DNA of 22,566 bases. Source: JAFAGX01 sp035623255 (lineage in GTDB: Bacteria > Acidobacteriota > Terriglobia > Terriglobales > Acidobacteriaceae). Made by a program: the position numbers and the translations under genes. Of the stretch, positions 7,051 to 16,494 are shown piece after piece. Numbering within the stretch: the stretch's first letter is position 1; each line of letters starts with the position of its first letter. The DNA lies in contig DASPTU010000038.1 in the NCBI GenBank assembly GCA_035623255.1, positions 1 through 22,566 on the forward strand, read 5' to 3'. The notes under the pieces are model-generated. The model did not search any database. It was not told where the DNA came from and worked only from the letters and a program-made list of their open reading frames with translations.

Positions 7051-10000
7051 ATGCCTTCGTTTTCTCTCCTTCCCTCTCTTGACTGGGCGCATCCTCTCGT
7101 CAGGGATTGGTTTGTCCAGGAGTTCGGAACGCCCACTGAGCCCCAGGAGCAGGGATGGCCGCACATACTCGCGGGCTGTACGACACTGATTTCTGCGCCG
7201 ACCGGTTCCGGTAAGACTCTGGCGGCGTTTCTTGCATGCATTGATCGACTGGTGCGGAAGGCGCTGGGTGGCGATCTCCACGACCGCACGGAAGTGCTCT
7301 ACATCTCGCCGCTGAAAGCCCTCGGCAACGACATTCAAAAGAATCTCGAGATTCCGCTCGGCGAAATTCTGCAGATGGCAGGCCAACGGGGTCTGTTGAT
7401 GCCGCAGATTCGAACTGCCGTTCGCACCGGCGACACGCTAATGCACGAGCGGCGGGCGATGCTTAAATGTCCCCCGCACATTCTCGTGACTACGCCAGAG
7501 TCGTTATACATCCTGTTGACCGCGGAGCGGAGCCGGGCGATTTTGCGTGACGTGGAGACCGTCATCGTTGATGAGATTCACGCCGTTGCCGACGACAAGC
7601 GCGGAGCGCACTTGACGTTGTCGCTCGAGCGGCTTGAGGCACTCACGAAACGCCCACCGACTCGCATTGGTTTGTCGGCCACGCAAAAGCCGATCGAAGA
7701 GATCGCACACTTTCTCACTGGAAACGGCCGGCCAGCACCGGTAATTGTCAACGTCGGTCACAAGCGAAAACTTGACCTTGCAGTCGAAGTCCCGGCCAGC
7801 CAGCTCGGCCCCATCGCAACCAATGAAATGTGGGATGAGATCTACGATCGCATTGTCGAGCTGGTGCGGCAGCATCGGTCTACTTTGGTTTTCGTCAATA
7901 CTCGACGGTTGGCGGAGCGAGTGGCACATCATTTGGCGGAGAAGCTTGGTCCAGACAATGTCGCTGCACATCATGGAAGCCTTTCCCGCAAACTGCGCCT
8001 CAACGCCGAACGCAAGCTCAAAGAAGGGCAGGTTCAGGTACTGGTCGCGACTGCATCGCTGGAATTGGGCATAGATATCGGGACAGTCGATCTTGTCATC
8101 CAGATCAGTTCTCCACGGGCGATTGCTGTGGCGCTGCAGCGGGTTGGCAGGTCGGGTCACTGGCGTGGAGCGGTCCCTAAGGGAAGATTCTTTGCAACCA
8201 CTCGCGACGAACTTCAGGAATGTGCTGCACTAGTCCGTGCCATCGCACATGGCGATCTCGACCAAATCATGATTCCTGATGCTCCGATGGATGTGTTAGC
8301 TCAGCAAATCGTGGCGGCGTGTGCGGCAGAAACTCCGAGTGTGTCTCGTTCGACGGCAGACCACAGGGGAACTGATGCAGCGGAAGGCAGGGATGACGAC
8401 ACCGGCTGGGACGAAGACGAACTATTTCGCGTAATCAAGCGAGCCTATCCTTACCGCAATCTGACACCACAGACATACGAAGCAATTCTCGGAATGCTTT
8501 CCGAAGGAATTGCCGCGCGGCGCGGACGCTATGGAGCGTATCTACATCGGGATCGCGTGAATCGCAAGTTGCGTGCTCGTCGCGGGAGCCGGCTGGCGGC
8601 AATTACGAGTGGCGGGGCAATCCCTGAAACTGCGCTGTTTACCATGGTCGCGGAACCCGACGGCGTGATCGTCGGCACGCTGGACGAAGACTTTGCCGTC
8701 GAAAGCAATGCGGGCGACATCGTTCTTCTTGGAAATACTTCCTGGAGGATTCGGCGGGTAGAAGGTAAGTCCGGCCGAGTGCTGGTAGAGGATGCGCATG
8801 GTGCCCCTCCGACGGTGCCGTTCTGGTTGGGGGAAGCGCCGGCTCGAACCCAGGAACTATCGAACCACGTGGCGGATTTGCGGCAGGAGATCAGCGATCG
8901 ACTGGAGAGCGTTTCTCCGGTTGGGTTTTCGCCGTCGCAGCCGCTCATAGCTGAAACGATCGACTGGCTTAAGAAGGAGTGTGGGCTTGATGATTCCGGC
9001 GCCGAGCAGATGACCGAGTACATTCTCCAGGGCAGAGCTGTGCTTGGTGCCGTGCCGACGCAGGACACCGTCATCGCGGAGAGATTCTTCGATGAAGGCG
9101 GCGGAATGCAACTGGTGATTCACGCGCCATTCGGAGGCCGCATCAACAAAGCCTGGGGTCTGGCGCTGCGGAAGCGCTTCTGCCGCAGCTTCAATTTTGA
9201 ATTGCAGGCTGCCGCTACCGACAACGGTCTGAACATCGCGTTGGCCGAGCAACACAGTTTCCCCCTGGGCGACGTTTTTCACTTCCTGAATGCTGAGACG
9301 GTGCAACCAATTCTTGAGCAGGCGGCGTTGGCCTCCCCAATCTTCGGAACCCGCTGGCGATGGGATGCGAATCGTGCGCTGGCGCTTCTCCGGTTTCAGG
9401 GTGGCAAGAAGGTTCCACCACAGATTCAACGCATACGCTCGGATGATCTGCTGGCTTCGGTCTTTCCGGATGTGGCGGCATGCCAGGAAAACATCGTCGG
9501 CGACATTCAGATTCCCAATCACCCACTGGTAACAGAGGTCATGAAAGATGTCCTCAGCGAGGCGATGGATCTGGAAGGACTGAAGAGCCTACTGCGGCGA
9601 ATCGAGAACCGGACGATCCGCGTTTTAGCGGTAGATACGCCGGTCCCGTCACAGTTCTCCCACGAAATTCTGAATGCCAACCCGTACGCATACCTTGACG
9701 ACGCGCCGTTAGAGGAGCGCAGGGCCCGCGCTGTGGAAATGCGGCGAATTTTGCCGGAATCCGTGCTCGAGGAGGTGGGGAAACTCGACCCGGCAGCCAT
9801 TGAGCAGGTACGCGAAGAGGCTTGGCCGGACGTTCGTGACCAGGACGAACTGCATGACGCGTTGCATACGCTGATTGCTTTGCCAGTCGATAGCGTCGCT
9901 TCGAACGTCTTGGTCGGCCCAAGAGATGTCAGCAGATGGCAGTGGTTCTTTGAAAATCTTATTCGCCAGGGTCGCGCAACAATAGCCGAGAATGAAGAGC

Positions 10001-11424
10001 GGCGTTACTGGATTGCAGCCGAGCGGGCGAAATGGTTCGCTTTGCTGTTTCCGCATGCCAGGTTCGTGTGTCCGGTCGCGGATGTTGAGACTGCCCTTCC
10101 ATCACGCGAGGACGTGCTTTTGGCCCTCGTCACCGGCTGGATTTCCCACTTGGGCCCGATCACCGCGGAGCAATTCGCACATCTCGTTGGTCTAGCGTCC
10201 TCAGAAATTGAGCAAACCCTCTTACGTATGGAAGCCAGCGGTTCGATTCTACGGGGAACTTTCACGGGAGTCGCCCAGCTGGAGTGGTGTGAGCGGCGGC
10301 TGCTGGCGCGAATTCATCGCCTGACGGTAGCCACGTTGCGCAAGCAGATCGAGCCGGTAACCGCAGCGCAGTTTATGCGATGGTTGTTACGTTGGCAGAA
10401 CATCGCGCCCGGCTCGCAGGCGCAAGGAGAGCGCGCCACCCTGGAAGTTCTGCGCCAGCTGCAGGGCTTCGAGATTCCGGCGAATGCGTGGGAACGACAA
10501 GTTTTGAACCGACGAATTGCGAACTACGATCCTAAGTGGCTGGATCAGCTCTGCCTGACTGGAGCCGTAGGCTGGGGAAGGTTGTCGCCGCATCCAGCTA
10601 CGCTGGAGGATTCGGCAAATGGGCGACGCCGGGTGATTCCCACGAGTGTGGCCCCAATTACTTTCTTCGTGCGCGAAGAGGCGGATTGGATGGCCCCGCA
10701 CAATCCTGTTGCAGATCAGGCCGAAGCACGTGGCCTGAGTGCGGGCGCAAAGCAGGTTCTGGAATTCTTACGCCAGCGGGGAGCGTCCTTCTTTGCGGAC
10801 ATTGTCCGGGGCACTGGCAGGTTGAAAGCAGAAGTTGAAACGGGGCTGTGGGAACTGGTGGCCGCCGGCATGGTCACAGCGGACGGTTTCGATAACTTGC
10901 GTTCGCTGATCGATCCCAAGCGCCGCGCGGGACAGGGCAGTGGGCGGACGGCGCGGCCGAGGCACAGTTCTGGGCGGTGGGCGTTGCTGTACGCGGATCA
11001 GGCGGTCGAACGCAATCGCTGCGTGGAGGCAACCTGCTGGATGCTGCTGAAGCGCTACGGAATTGTATTCCGAGATTTGCTGGCCCGCGAAACGAACCTG
11101 CCGAAGTGGCGAGAGTTGCAGATTTCCTTCCGGCGCCTGGAAGATCGCGGCGAGATTCGCGGAGGAAGGTTTGTGGACGGGTTCTTAGGCGAGCAATTTG
11201 CGTTGCCGGTCGCGGTGGAATCCCTGCGGGCGACGCGGAGGATGCCGCCGGCGGGAGAAACTATCACGCTTTCGGCGGCCGACCCGCTGAACCTTGTGGG
11301 AATTCTGGTTCCCGGGGAACGCGTGCCTGCCATCTCAGGCAGAACAGTTACTTTTCGTGACGGCGTAGCGGTTCTGGATCATGAAGCGCCGATGCAGCCT
11401 CAGCAATCAGTGGCGACCGGCTAA
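7051..11424 (+). CDS. lhr: Lhr-type large superfamily 2 helicase
   Basis: Large ATP-dependent nucleic acid helicase of the Lhr family, a 3'-5' single-strand translocase linked to DNA repair in studied bacteria. The 1457 residues approach the length of E. coli Lhr (about 1540). Visible SF2 motifs: Walker A SAPTGSGKT with K55, TTPES, DEIH box (174-177), SAT (209-211), the domain 2 region VNTRRLAERVAHHLAEKLG, and QRVGRSGHW (from 363). After the Lhr core, winged-helix-like repeats and a long C-terminal part end in a region rich in FLRQRGASFFADIVRGTG-type HTH motifs. Two hydrophilic linkers (about 430-455 and 1290-1310) separate domains. The ATG at 7051 fits the family start (DWAHPLVRDWF). Monocistronic, with a possible leaderless promoter. 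It ends 3 bp from the convergent M23 gene. Confidence 0.96.
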   Translation: MPSFSLLPSLDWAHPLVRDWFVQEFGTPTEPQEQGWPHILAGCTTLISAPTGSGKTLAAFLACIDRLVRKALGGDLHDRTEVLYISPLKALGNDIQKNLEIPLGEILQMAGQRGLLMPQIRTAVRTGDTLMHERRAMLKCPPHILVTTPESLYILLTAERSRAILRDVETVIVDEIHAVADDKRGAHLTLSLERLEALTKRPPTRIGLSATQKPIEEIAHFLTGNGRPAPVIVNVGHKRKLDLAVEVPASQLGPIATNEMWDEIYDRIVELVRQHRSTLVFVNTRRLAERVAHHLAEKLGPDNVAAHHGSLSRKLRLNAERKLKEGQVQVLVATASLELGIDIGTVDLVIQISSPRAIAVALQRVGRSGHWRGAVPKGRFFATTRDELQECAALVRAIAHGDLDQIMIPDAPMDVLAQQIVAACAAETPSVSRSTADHRGTDAAEGRDDDTGWDEDELFRVIKRAYPYRNLTPQTYEAILGMLSEGIAARRGRYGAYLHRDRVNRKLRARRGSRLAAITSGGAIPETALFTMVAEPDGVIVGTLDEDFAVESNAGDIVLLGNTSWRIRRVEGKSGRVLVEDAHGAPPTVPFWLGEAPARTQELSNHVADLRQEISDRLESVSPVGFSPSQPLIAETIDWLKKECGLDDSGAEQMTEYILQGRAVLGAVPTQDTVIAERFFDEGGGMQLVIHAPFGGRINKAWGLALRKRFCRSFNFELQAAATDNGLNIALAEQHSFPLGDVFHFLNAETVQPILEQAALASPIFGTRWRWDANRALALLRFQGGKKVPPQIQRIRSDDLLASVFPDVAACQENIVGDIQIPNHPLVTEVMKDVLSEAMDLEGLKSLLRRIENRTIRVLAVDTPVPSQFSHEILNANPYAYLDDAPLEERRARAVEMRRILPESVLEEVGKLDPAAIEQVREEAWPDVRDQDELHDALHTLIALPVDSVASNVLVGPRDVSRWQWFFENLIRQGRATIAENEERRYWIAAERAKWFALLFPHARFVCPVADVETALPSREDVLLALVTGWISHLGPITAEQFAHLVGLASSEIEQTLLRMEASGSILRGTFTGVAQLEWCERRLLARIHRLTVATLRKQIEPVTAAQFMRWLLRWQNIAPGSQAQGERATLEVLRQLQGFEIPANAWERQVLNRRIANYDPKWLDQLCLTGAVGWGRLSPHPATLEDSANGRRRVIPTSVAPITFFVREEADWMAPHNPVADQAEARGLSAGAKQVLEFLRQRGASFFADIVRGTGRLKAEVETGLWELVAAGMVTADGFDNLRSLIDPKRRAGQGSGRTARPRHSSGRWALLYADQAVERNRCVEATCWMLLKRYGIVFRDLLARETNLPKWRELQISFRRLEDRGEIRGGRFVDGFLGEQFALPVAVESLRATRRMPPAGETITLSAADPLNLVGILVPGERVPAISGRTVTFRDGVAVLDHEAPMQPQQSVATG

Positions 11425-11427
11425 ACA

Positions 11428-12390
11428 CTATGGCAACTTCAGGTCCAGCAGGCTTAGCGGGTTAAGGTAAACGCCCTGCCAGCGCACGGCGACATGCAGA
11501 TGAGGCCCAGTGGCGCGGCCCGAGCCTCCGCTAAGGGCAATCTCTTCTCCTTTGGTGACGTCATCCCCCTCTTTTACTTCCAGCTTCGACAGATGCATGT
11601 AAAGGCTCAGCAGGCCCTGGCCGTGGTCGAGCACAACGCAGTTGCCCTCAAAGAACAAAGGGCGTGCAAGCAGAACAGTTCCGCGATTGAGAGCCTTCAC
11701 TGGAGTGCCTGAGGGAACCGCGTAATCCACGCCTTGATGCATACTTTGAGTTTCGCCATTGAACACGCGGGCGGTTCCGAACACGTCGGAAATTGCCGCC
11801 GAAACTGGCGGGGCAAAACTGCCTTCCCATTCGCGTTCCGGGGTTACACGAGAGAACAGGTCTTCCTTGAGCTGCCGCTCTTGCTTGATCTCGACCAGTT
11901 GTTCGGAGCTCGGTTCGGTAAATTGTTTGGCGACGCTCACTTCAATGTGGCGATACTTACCTTTGGCAATCACCATCCGCCGGGTGAAAGAAATCTCTTC
12001 GCCACCCTCAGTTGTTGCTGTGAGCGAGAGGTCGTACTTCCCGGGGCGGGTCTCAAGGCTGACGCCGGCGAGGCCGAACCAGGCTTTGCTTGGTGGATCA
12101 AACGAGAAAAACACACTGTGGTCCATCCACTTGCCGGAAACACTCGCAAGCCGAAGTGGGGACTTTAATTGAAGGAGAATTGGCGATCCATTCACCAGGC
12201 GCGCCGGTTCCCAGTGCACGACAAACGAGTGAGGGGACTTCGCCCTAACCCTGCTCGGGTTGCTGCCGCACGTGAAGATGCTGACGATAAGCACCAAAAC
12301 AGCCAGCGCTAACTTTTTGAAAGCTACCGCGCGTTCCGGGTGAGACACTTGTAATAGGGTAGCACCGCGGAGCATCGGGAGATTCACCAA
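11428..12390 (-). CDS. M23-family (LytM) peptidase with N-terminal Ig-like region
   Basis: Exported zinc endopeptidase of the M23 family; members cleave peptidoglycan cross-bridges or activate amidases. Up to 320 residues: a hydrophobic signal segment (about 27-42, KKLALAVLVLIVSIFTC), a beta-rich domain (about 55-155), a charged linker (EIKQERQLKEDLFSR) and the LytM domain (about 195-315). Predicted zinc ligands H218, D222 (HQGVDYAVPSG) and H299 (GPHLHV), plus H266, are all present, so it should be active. The start is uncertain: TTG at 12390, GTG at 12387 or ATG at 12375, none with a good ribosome binding site. A lipobox is not convincing. Last gene of the minus-strand run, 41 bp after the AsmA-like gene. 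Confidence 0.9.
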   Translation of the reverse strand: MVNLPMLRGATLLQVSHPERAVAFKKLALAVLVLIVSIFTCGSNPSRVRAKSPHSFVVHWEPARLVNGSPILLQLKSPLRLASVSGKWMDHSVFFSFDPPSKAWFGLAGVSLETRPGKYDLSLTATTEGGEEISFTRRMVIAKGKYRHIEVSVAKQFTEPSSEQLVEIKQERQLKEDLFSRVTPEREWEGSFAPPVSAAISDVFGTARVFNGETQSMHQGVDYAVPSGTPVKALNRGTVLLARPLFFEGNCVVLDHGQGLLSLYMHLSKLEVKEGDDVTKGEEIALSGGSGRATGPHLHVAVRWQGVYLNPLSLLDLKLP

Positions 12391-12431
12391 AGGTTCCGGG
12401 GGTTAGACCTCGGCGCTTCAGCTGCATTTTT

Positions 12432-14945
12432 TCATTGCTTCAAAGCGGCTCTAGTCTCCGCGGCGGATACCTCGGAGACGTGAGGCTCGGTGAGTGTGCC
12501 TGTGATGTTGAATCCTGAGGAATCGTCGCGGATTAGTTTGAGATTCAGAGCTTGAGTCAGCGAGGCTGTGCCGCTGAGGTGGAAGACATCGGAAGCAGTT
12601 TGCAGCTGACCTGCGCGGATGTCTAACTGCCCGTCGTGCAATAGAAGATGCGCGGCAAGGTGGCGCATCTGCAACGGAGCCGCAGCAGAGGCGAGAACAA
12701 GGTGGGAAAGCGTTCCAGACGAGGAATCGAGTTGCAGGTTGGCTACGGCAGCAGAGAATAATTCCGCGGAAGTGAGGCCGGCCGTACTTGCCTGATAAGT
12801 TGCTGTGGCGGTTCCCGTGATCCAGTCATGGTTCATGACCTGCGCCACCTGGGCGAGAGCGATCCGATCGAAGGTTCCGGTGCCCGTGTATTGCGGGGGC
12901 CTCACGGTAAAGTCAGCTTTCCACTCGCCGATATGTTGGCCGCCCAGGACATCGGCTTTCAGATTGGACGCCACGAGCTTGCCGGATTTGAGCTCGACAT
13001 TAGCAATCACATCTTTCGCTTCAAGCTTGCTGATCTTGAATCGTTCGGCAGCTAACTTACCTGAGGCGTTCACCTTCATCAGGTAAGGCGTTCCTGAAGC
13101 AGGTGACAGAGCCCGATACCAAGGTTCTTCCTTCGCACGCGGATTGAGTAGCTGATTCACACGGTCTATCGCGATCTCGTCGGCGTGGAGATTGAACTGG
13201 ACTGCGCAGGCGGCCGAGGTGGCACACGGCCTTGTGATCATCAGCGAGCCACGCCATGAGGCACCGGCCGCGGACGCAACAAGTTTTTCTACTGCGACCT
13301 GGTCAGGGGTCAGAACGAGATTAGCGGAGCTGATTTGCAAGGGTGCGTTAAATCCACTGACTTGGGCACGAACCGAATGCAACTGCGCCTTCCCGACGAC
13401 TCGATGCGACTCGGTCCCAGACCATTGGCCGGAAAGCTGCAGATCCAGCCTGGCTGATCCTTCGGCATTCAATTGGGGCACGTGAATGCCGACCAGCCGT
13501 GCCGTCTCGAGCAGTGGCTTCAATTGTCCTTCGCCGCTGAATTCAAAAGCGTACCCTTCCCGCGAAAGTCGGCCTTCCACGGTCAACGGCGTGGCTTTTC
13601 CAAAGGCGACGCGGACAGGACCGATTTGAAGCTGCGCTTTTGGGGAAGAGGATGATTGGGAGCTCGGGCGCGAGCCCAAACGTGCCTGCTGTGCCGATAT
13701 CGCCAGCGGTATTGCGCCAAGCGCAACTGCAGTGTCGCTGTGGAGAGACTTCAACTGCACTTCGGAAGTTTGGCCGACTCCTTCCCAAGAGGCATGGTTT
13801 GCGCCGGCAACAAGTTTTCCGTGCAACTCGCCATCCAACTCGCCAGCTGTGATCGCGTCGTCAGATATGCCGGCGTACGCGTGGCGAGCAAAAACCAGAA
13901 GCGATTGAACGGGAACGCTACGGGCAAACACTTCGAGGTTGTAAGCCGGTGTGGCAAACGCATTATCGATCTCTCCGGTGAGGTTGGCCTCGCCGCTACC
14001 CATCGGTACGTGGCAGGCGATCTCGGAAAGACTGTGGGTAGCCGAAGTGTAGTGCGCACTGCAGCGGGTCTGGAGGGGCAGGTGTTCAGTGGAAATGATG
14101 TCGAAGCGGCGGAAATCGTCAGCGGATGCCTGGGCGCTAATCGCGAGGTTCTGTACTGTTCCAGTGAGTGAGACGGATAGCTTTACGGCTCCTCTCCACC
14201 CTGCGTCATTGCCGTAGGCCAGCTTGCTGAGTTGCCCAAGTTGTGCGCCCTCCAACCCAAATCCGAACTGTAATGGACTTTCGCGCAGGCTGGGAGCCCG
14301 CTGCCAGGAACCGCGCACTTGCAGGACACCGGTGTCAGTAAGGTTGAAATCGCTGCTTACCGGCCGTGCCTTCAGGCGAATGCCCCACTCATTGTCCGTT
14401 TCCTGCCATAATGAAAAATCTGCATCAGTAAGCGCGTACGGCTTTTTTTCCTGCCCTATCTTGAAGTTAATTCTTGCCTGGCTACCCTCGATGTAGGGGA
14501 AGCCTGGCCGTTTGTCATTGTTAACCTTTGCCGTGGGGGCAACCGCAATTTTCTCGCTCCTTTCTACCAAATTGGCCAGATTCCACTGTCCCTGACTGCG
14601 AACCAAGGTGAGGCTCGGTTCGGAAAAGTCGAGCCGGGAGATTTCGAGATGTCCTCGCAACAGAGACCTGAGCCGCAACGACGCGGTCACCTCCTGAGCG
14701 CGCAGCATAGGCTCTGCGCCAAAGGCAGGATCATCGTGGACCACAAAATTCTCCAGATCAAATCCTGGCCGCGGGAGCAATCGAAAGCGTACAAAGCCGA
14801 CCTCCACCGGTCGACCGAGTGCCAGGCTGATCGAACTCACAATTCGTGTTCTCAGCCGGTTTGCGCCCGGGCGGACGAGGAAGAGAAGCGCGAGCAGAAC
14901 CACCACGCATGTCGCGAGCCGTCGCTTGGACTGCCAGAACCTCAT
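12432..14945 (-). CDS. AsmA-family inner-membrane/periplasmic protein
   Basis: An 837-residue AsmA-like protein. Proteins of this class are anchored in the inner membrane and project a long beta-rich groove into the periplasm; several members take part in lipid transport or outer membrane assembly. The N-terminus has a basic start, one membrane helix (about 10-27, ATCVVVLLALLFLV) and the AsmA signature that follows it (LGRPVEVGFVRFRLLPRPGFDLENFVVHDDP, in part at 43-62). Later parts are repetitive beta-strand sequence with an AsmA C-terminal-like region (ASGKLAAERFKISKLEAKDV). The ATG overlaps the stop of the signal peptidase gene as ATGA, which fixes the start and suggests translational coupling. 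The specific substrate cannot be told from sequence. Confidence 0.9.
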   Translation of the reverse strand: MRFWQSKRRLATCVVVLLALLFLVRPGANRLRTRIVSSISLALGRPVEVGFVRFRLLPRPGFDLENFVVHDDPAFGAEPMLRAQEVTASLRLRSLLRGHLEISRLDFSEPSLTLVRSQGQWNLANLVERSEKIAVAPTAKVNNDKRPGFPYIEGSQARINFKIGQEKKPYALTDADFSLWQETDNEWGIRLKARPVSSDFNLTDTGVLQVRGSWQRAPSLRESPLQFGFGLEGAQLGQLSKLAYGNDAGWRGAVKLSVSLTGTVQNLAISAQASADDFRRFDIISTEHLPLQTRCSAHYTSATHSLSEIACHVPMGSGEANLTGEIDNAFATPAYNLEVFARSVPVQSLLVFARHAYAGISDDAITAGELDGELHGKLVAGANHASWEGVGQTSEVQLKSLHSDTAVALGAIPLAISAQQARLGSRPSSQSSSSPKAQLQIGPVRVAFGKATPLTVEGRLSREGYAFEFSGEGQLKPLLETARLVGIHVPQLNAEGSARLDLQLSGQWSGTESHRVVGKAQLHSVRAQVSGFNAPLQISSANLVLTPDQVAVEKLVASAAGASWRGSLMITRPCATSAACAVQFNLHADEIAIDRVNQLLNPRAKEEPWYRALSPASGTPYLMKVNASGKLAAERFKISKLEAKDVIANVELKSGKLVASNLKADVLGGQHIGEWKADFTVRPPQYTGTGTFDRIALAQVAQVMNHDWITGTATATYQASTAGLTSAELFSAAVANLQLDSSSGTLSHLVLASAAAPLQMRHLAAHLLLHDGQLDIRAGQLQTASDVFHLSGTASLTQALNLKLIRDDSSGFNITGTLTEPHVSEVSAAETRAALKQ

Positions 14946-15715
14946 CGCACAATCCTGAGAGTACGCCGCCAGCGGGTCTCATCGAAGAAATGAATCACCA
15001 CATGGGCGAGGAACCCAAGGCGCTGGCTCAACCCTTTTTGCAGGTATTGATCGGCTGGGGTTTCGAACGACCAGTAAATAAATAGCGGCCGGCCGATCAT
15101 ATTTTCGCGTGGGACGAAGCCCCAGTAGCGGCTGTCGTAACTTACATCCCGATTGTCCCCCATGGCGAAGTATCGACCTGGCGGGACAACGATGTCGTCT
15201 CCCTGAATATACTGGCGCATGGTCAGTTGCCATTCGGGAGTGACGTTATTGAATTCCGATGGTGGCACCGCGGGAAAATCATCGCGGTAGGGATTGGTGC
15301 CCTCATAACCTCCGGCCTGATGAATGACATAGGGCTCGTTGAGTTTCTGGCCGTTTCGGTAGACCAGTCCATCACGCAAATGGATGTGGTCGCCGGGCAC
15401 GCCGATCACGCGCTTCACCACATATAAGCCGGGTTCTGCAGGGTGCAGAAATACCACAATATCTCCCTGGTGAATGCTTCGGTAGCGCAGAACTGGCCCT
15501 AACCAGCGCGTGGGGGGCGCAAACTGTTCACGGTTGACGAATACGTGATCGCCGATCAGCAGCGTGTTTTCCATCGAACTCGAGGGAATTTCGAAAGCCT
15601 GGACGATGAAAGTAATAATGAACAGGCCCGTCACCAGGACGGCTGCCAGCGATGCGAGAAACTCGACTGTTGTCTCCCGCGGCTTTTCGTTCTTTAAGTT
15701 TTCTTTTTTAGCCAA
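14942..15715 (-). CDS. lepB: Signal peptidase I (second of a tandem pair)
   Basis: Membrane-anchored S26A serine peptidase that removes signal peptides from exported proteins. The 257 residues show a charged cytoplasmic start, one membrane helix (about 20-40), catalytic S47 (IPSSSMENTL), catalytic K101 (VVKRVIGVPGD) and box E GDNRD (187-191) followed by SYDSRYWGF. An insertion of about 45 residues (about 132-178) containing RDDFP precedes box E and is shared with the neighbouring paralogue. The tail TRWRRTLRIVR also matches the paralogue (TRWDRTFRLVH). It lies 35 bp downstream of the other lepB and overlaps the AsmA-like gene by ATGA. Both copies look catalytically complete. Confidence 0.95.
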   Translation of the reverse strand: MAKKENLKNEKPRETTVEFLASLAAVLVTGLFIITFIVQAFEIPSSSMENTLLIGDHVFVNREQFAPPTRWLGPVLRYRSIHQGDIVVFLHPAEPGLYVVKRVIGVPGDHIHLRDGLVYRNGQKLNEPYVIHQAGGYEGTNPYRDDFPAVPPSEFNNVTPEWQLTMRQYIQGDDIVVPPGRYFAMGDNRDVSYDSRYWGFVPRENMIGRPLFIYWSFETPADQYLQKGLSQRLGFLAHVVIHFFDETRWRRTLRIVR

Positions 15716-15750
15716 TCACACCATTCCTATGATGAATTCGTAAGCCGCCG

Positions 15751-16494
15751 CTAATGCACCAGCCGGAAAGTCCGGTCCCAGCGCGTGATTTGAAACAAAT
15801 GGGTCATCGCATAAGCGAAGTGAAAAAGTTTATCACCGGGAGTCTCAGTTCCGGAGGTGTCATCAGACACGTTTTTCACCGACCAGTAGATGAGCAGAGG
15901 GGTACCGATGATGTTCTCGCGGGGGACAAAACCCCAATAACGGCTATCCAGACTCTCGTCCCGATTGTCTCCCAGGGCGAAATAGCAGTCCTCCGGCACA
16001 ATCAATTGCCCATCCTCGACAAGTTTGTGCATCTGCATCCACCATTTGCTGGTCACGTCCGGAACTGGCATCGCCAACCGGGGAAAGTCATCGCGAAACG
16101 CATCGTGGACCGGTGAAACGTGTCTTACATATGGTTCATTCAGGGCAATGCTATTGACGTAGAGCACGCTCTTGTACATGTGGATGCGATCTCCGGGCAC
16201 GCCAACCACGCGTTTCACAAAATGCTCACTGGGATGAACGGGATAGTGGAAGACGATAATGTCCCCTCGTTTCACCGGGCGATATGGCACGATGCGATCC
16301 CAAATGCTCCCACCTCCGTAACGCAACTTGTTCACCAGCAAGTAATCACCGATCAGGAGGGTGTTCTCCATGGATTCCGAAGGGATTTGAAATGCCTGCA
16401 CAACAAAAGTAATCACGAAAATCGCGATAACCACCGTGGTCAGGAGCGATTGCAATGACGCCAGCCAGTCCGTCTGCTGCCTTGTCAGAGTCAT
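15751..16494 (-). CDS. lepB: Signal peptidase I (first of a tandem pair)
   Basis: S26A signal peptidase I of 247 residues, acting at the outer face of the inner membrane. A single membrane helix (about 16-35) precedes catalytic S41 (IPSESMENTL); K94 (FVKRVVGVPGD) and GDNRD (175-179) complete the active site. The start is ATG at 16494 (MTLTRQQTDW), overlapping the rnc stop as ATGA; a longer frame to 16557 adds residues inside rnc that do not fit the family. An RDDFP-containing insertion before box E is shared with the paralogue downstream, but identity elsewhere is only moderate, so the duplication is probably old. The rnc-lepB neighbourhood is widespread in bacteria, usually in the order lepB-rnc. 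Confidence 0.95.
   Translation of the reverse strand: MTLTRQQTDWLASLQSLLTTVVIAIFVITFVVQAFQIPSESMENTLLIGDYLLVNKLRYGGGSIWDRIVPYRPVKRGDIIVFHYPVHPSEHFVKRVVGVPGDRIHMYKSVLYVNSIALNEPYVRHVSPVHDAFRDDFPRLAMPVPDVTSKWWMQMHKLVEDGQLIVPEDCYFALGDNRDESLDSRYWGFVPRENIIGTPLLIYWSVKNVSDDTSGTETPGDKLFHFAYAMTHLFQITRWDRTFRLVH

Noticed and set aside
8857..9522. Long antisense frame over lhr (221 codons)
   Set aside because: Inside the continuous Lhr coding sequence and without a ribosome binding site or recognisable domains.
12270..12290. Lipobox in the M23 protein (IFTC)
   Set aside because: The -1 residue is Thr rather than Gly, Ala or Ser, so lipoprotein processing is doubtful.
13656..14171. 171-codon plus-strand frame within the AsmA-like gene
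   Set aside because: Overlaps a continuous AsmA-like frame and has Arg/Cys-rich shadow composition.
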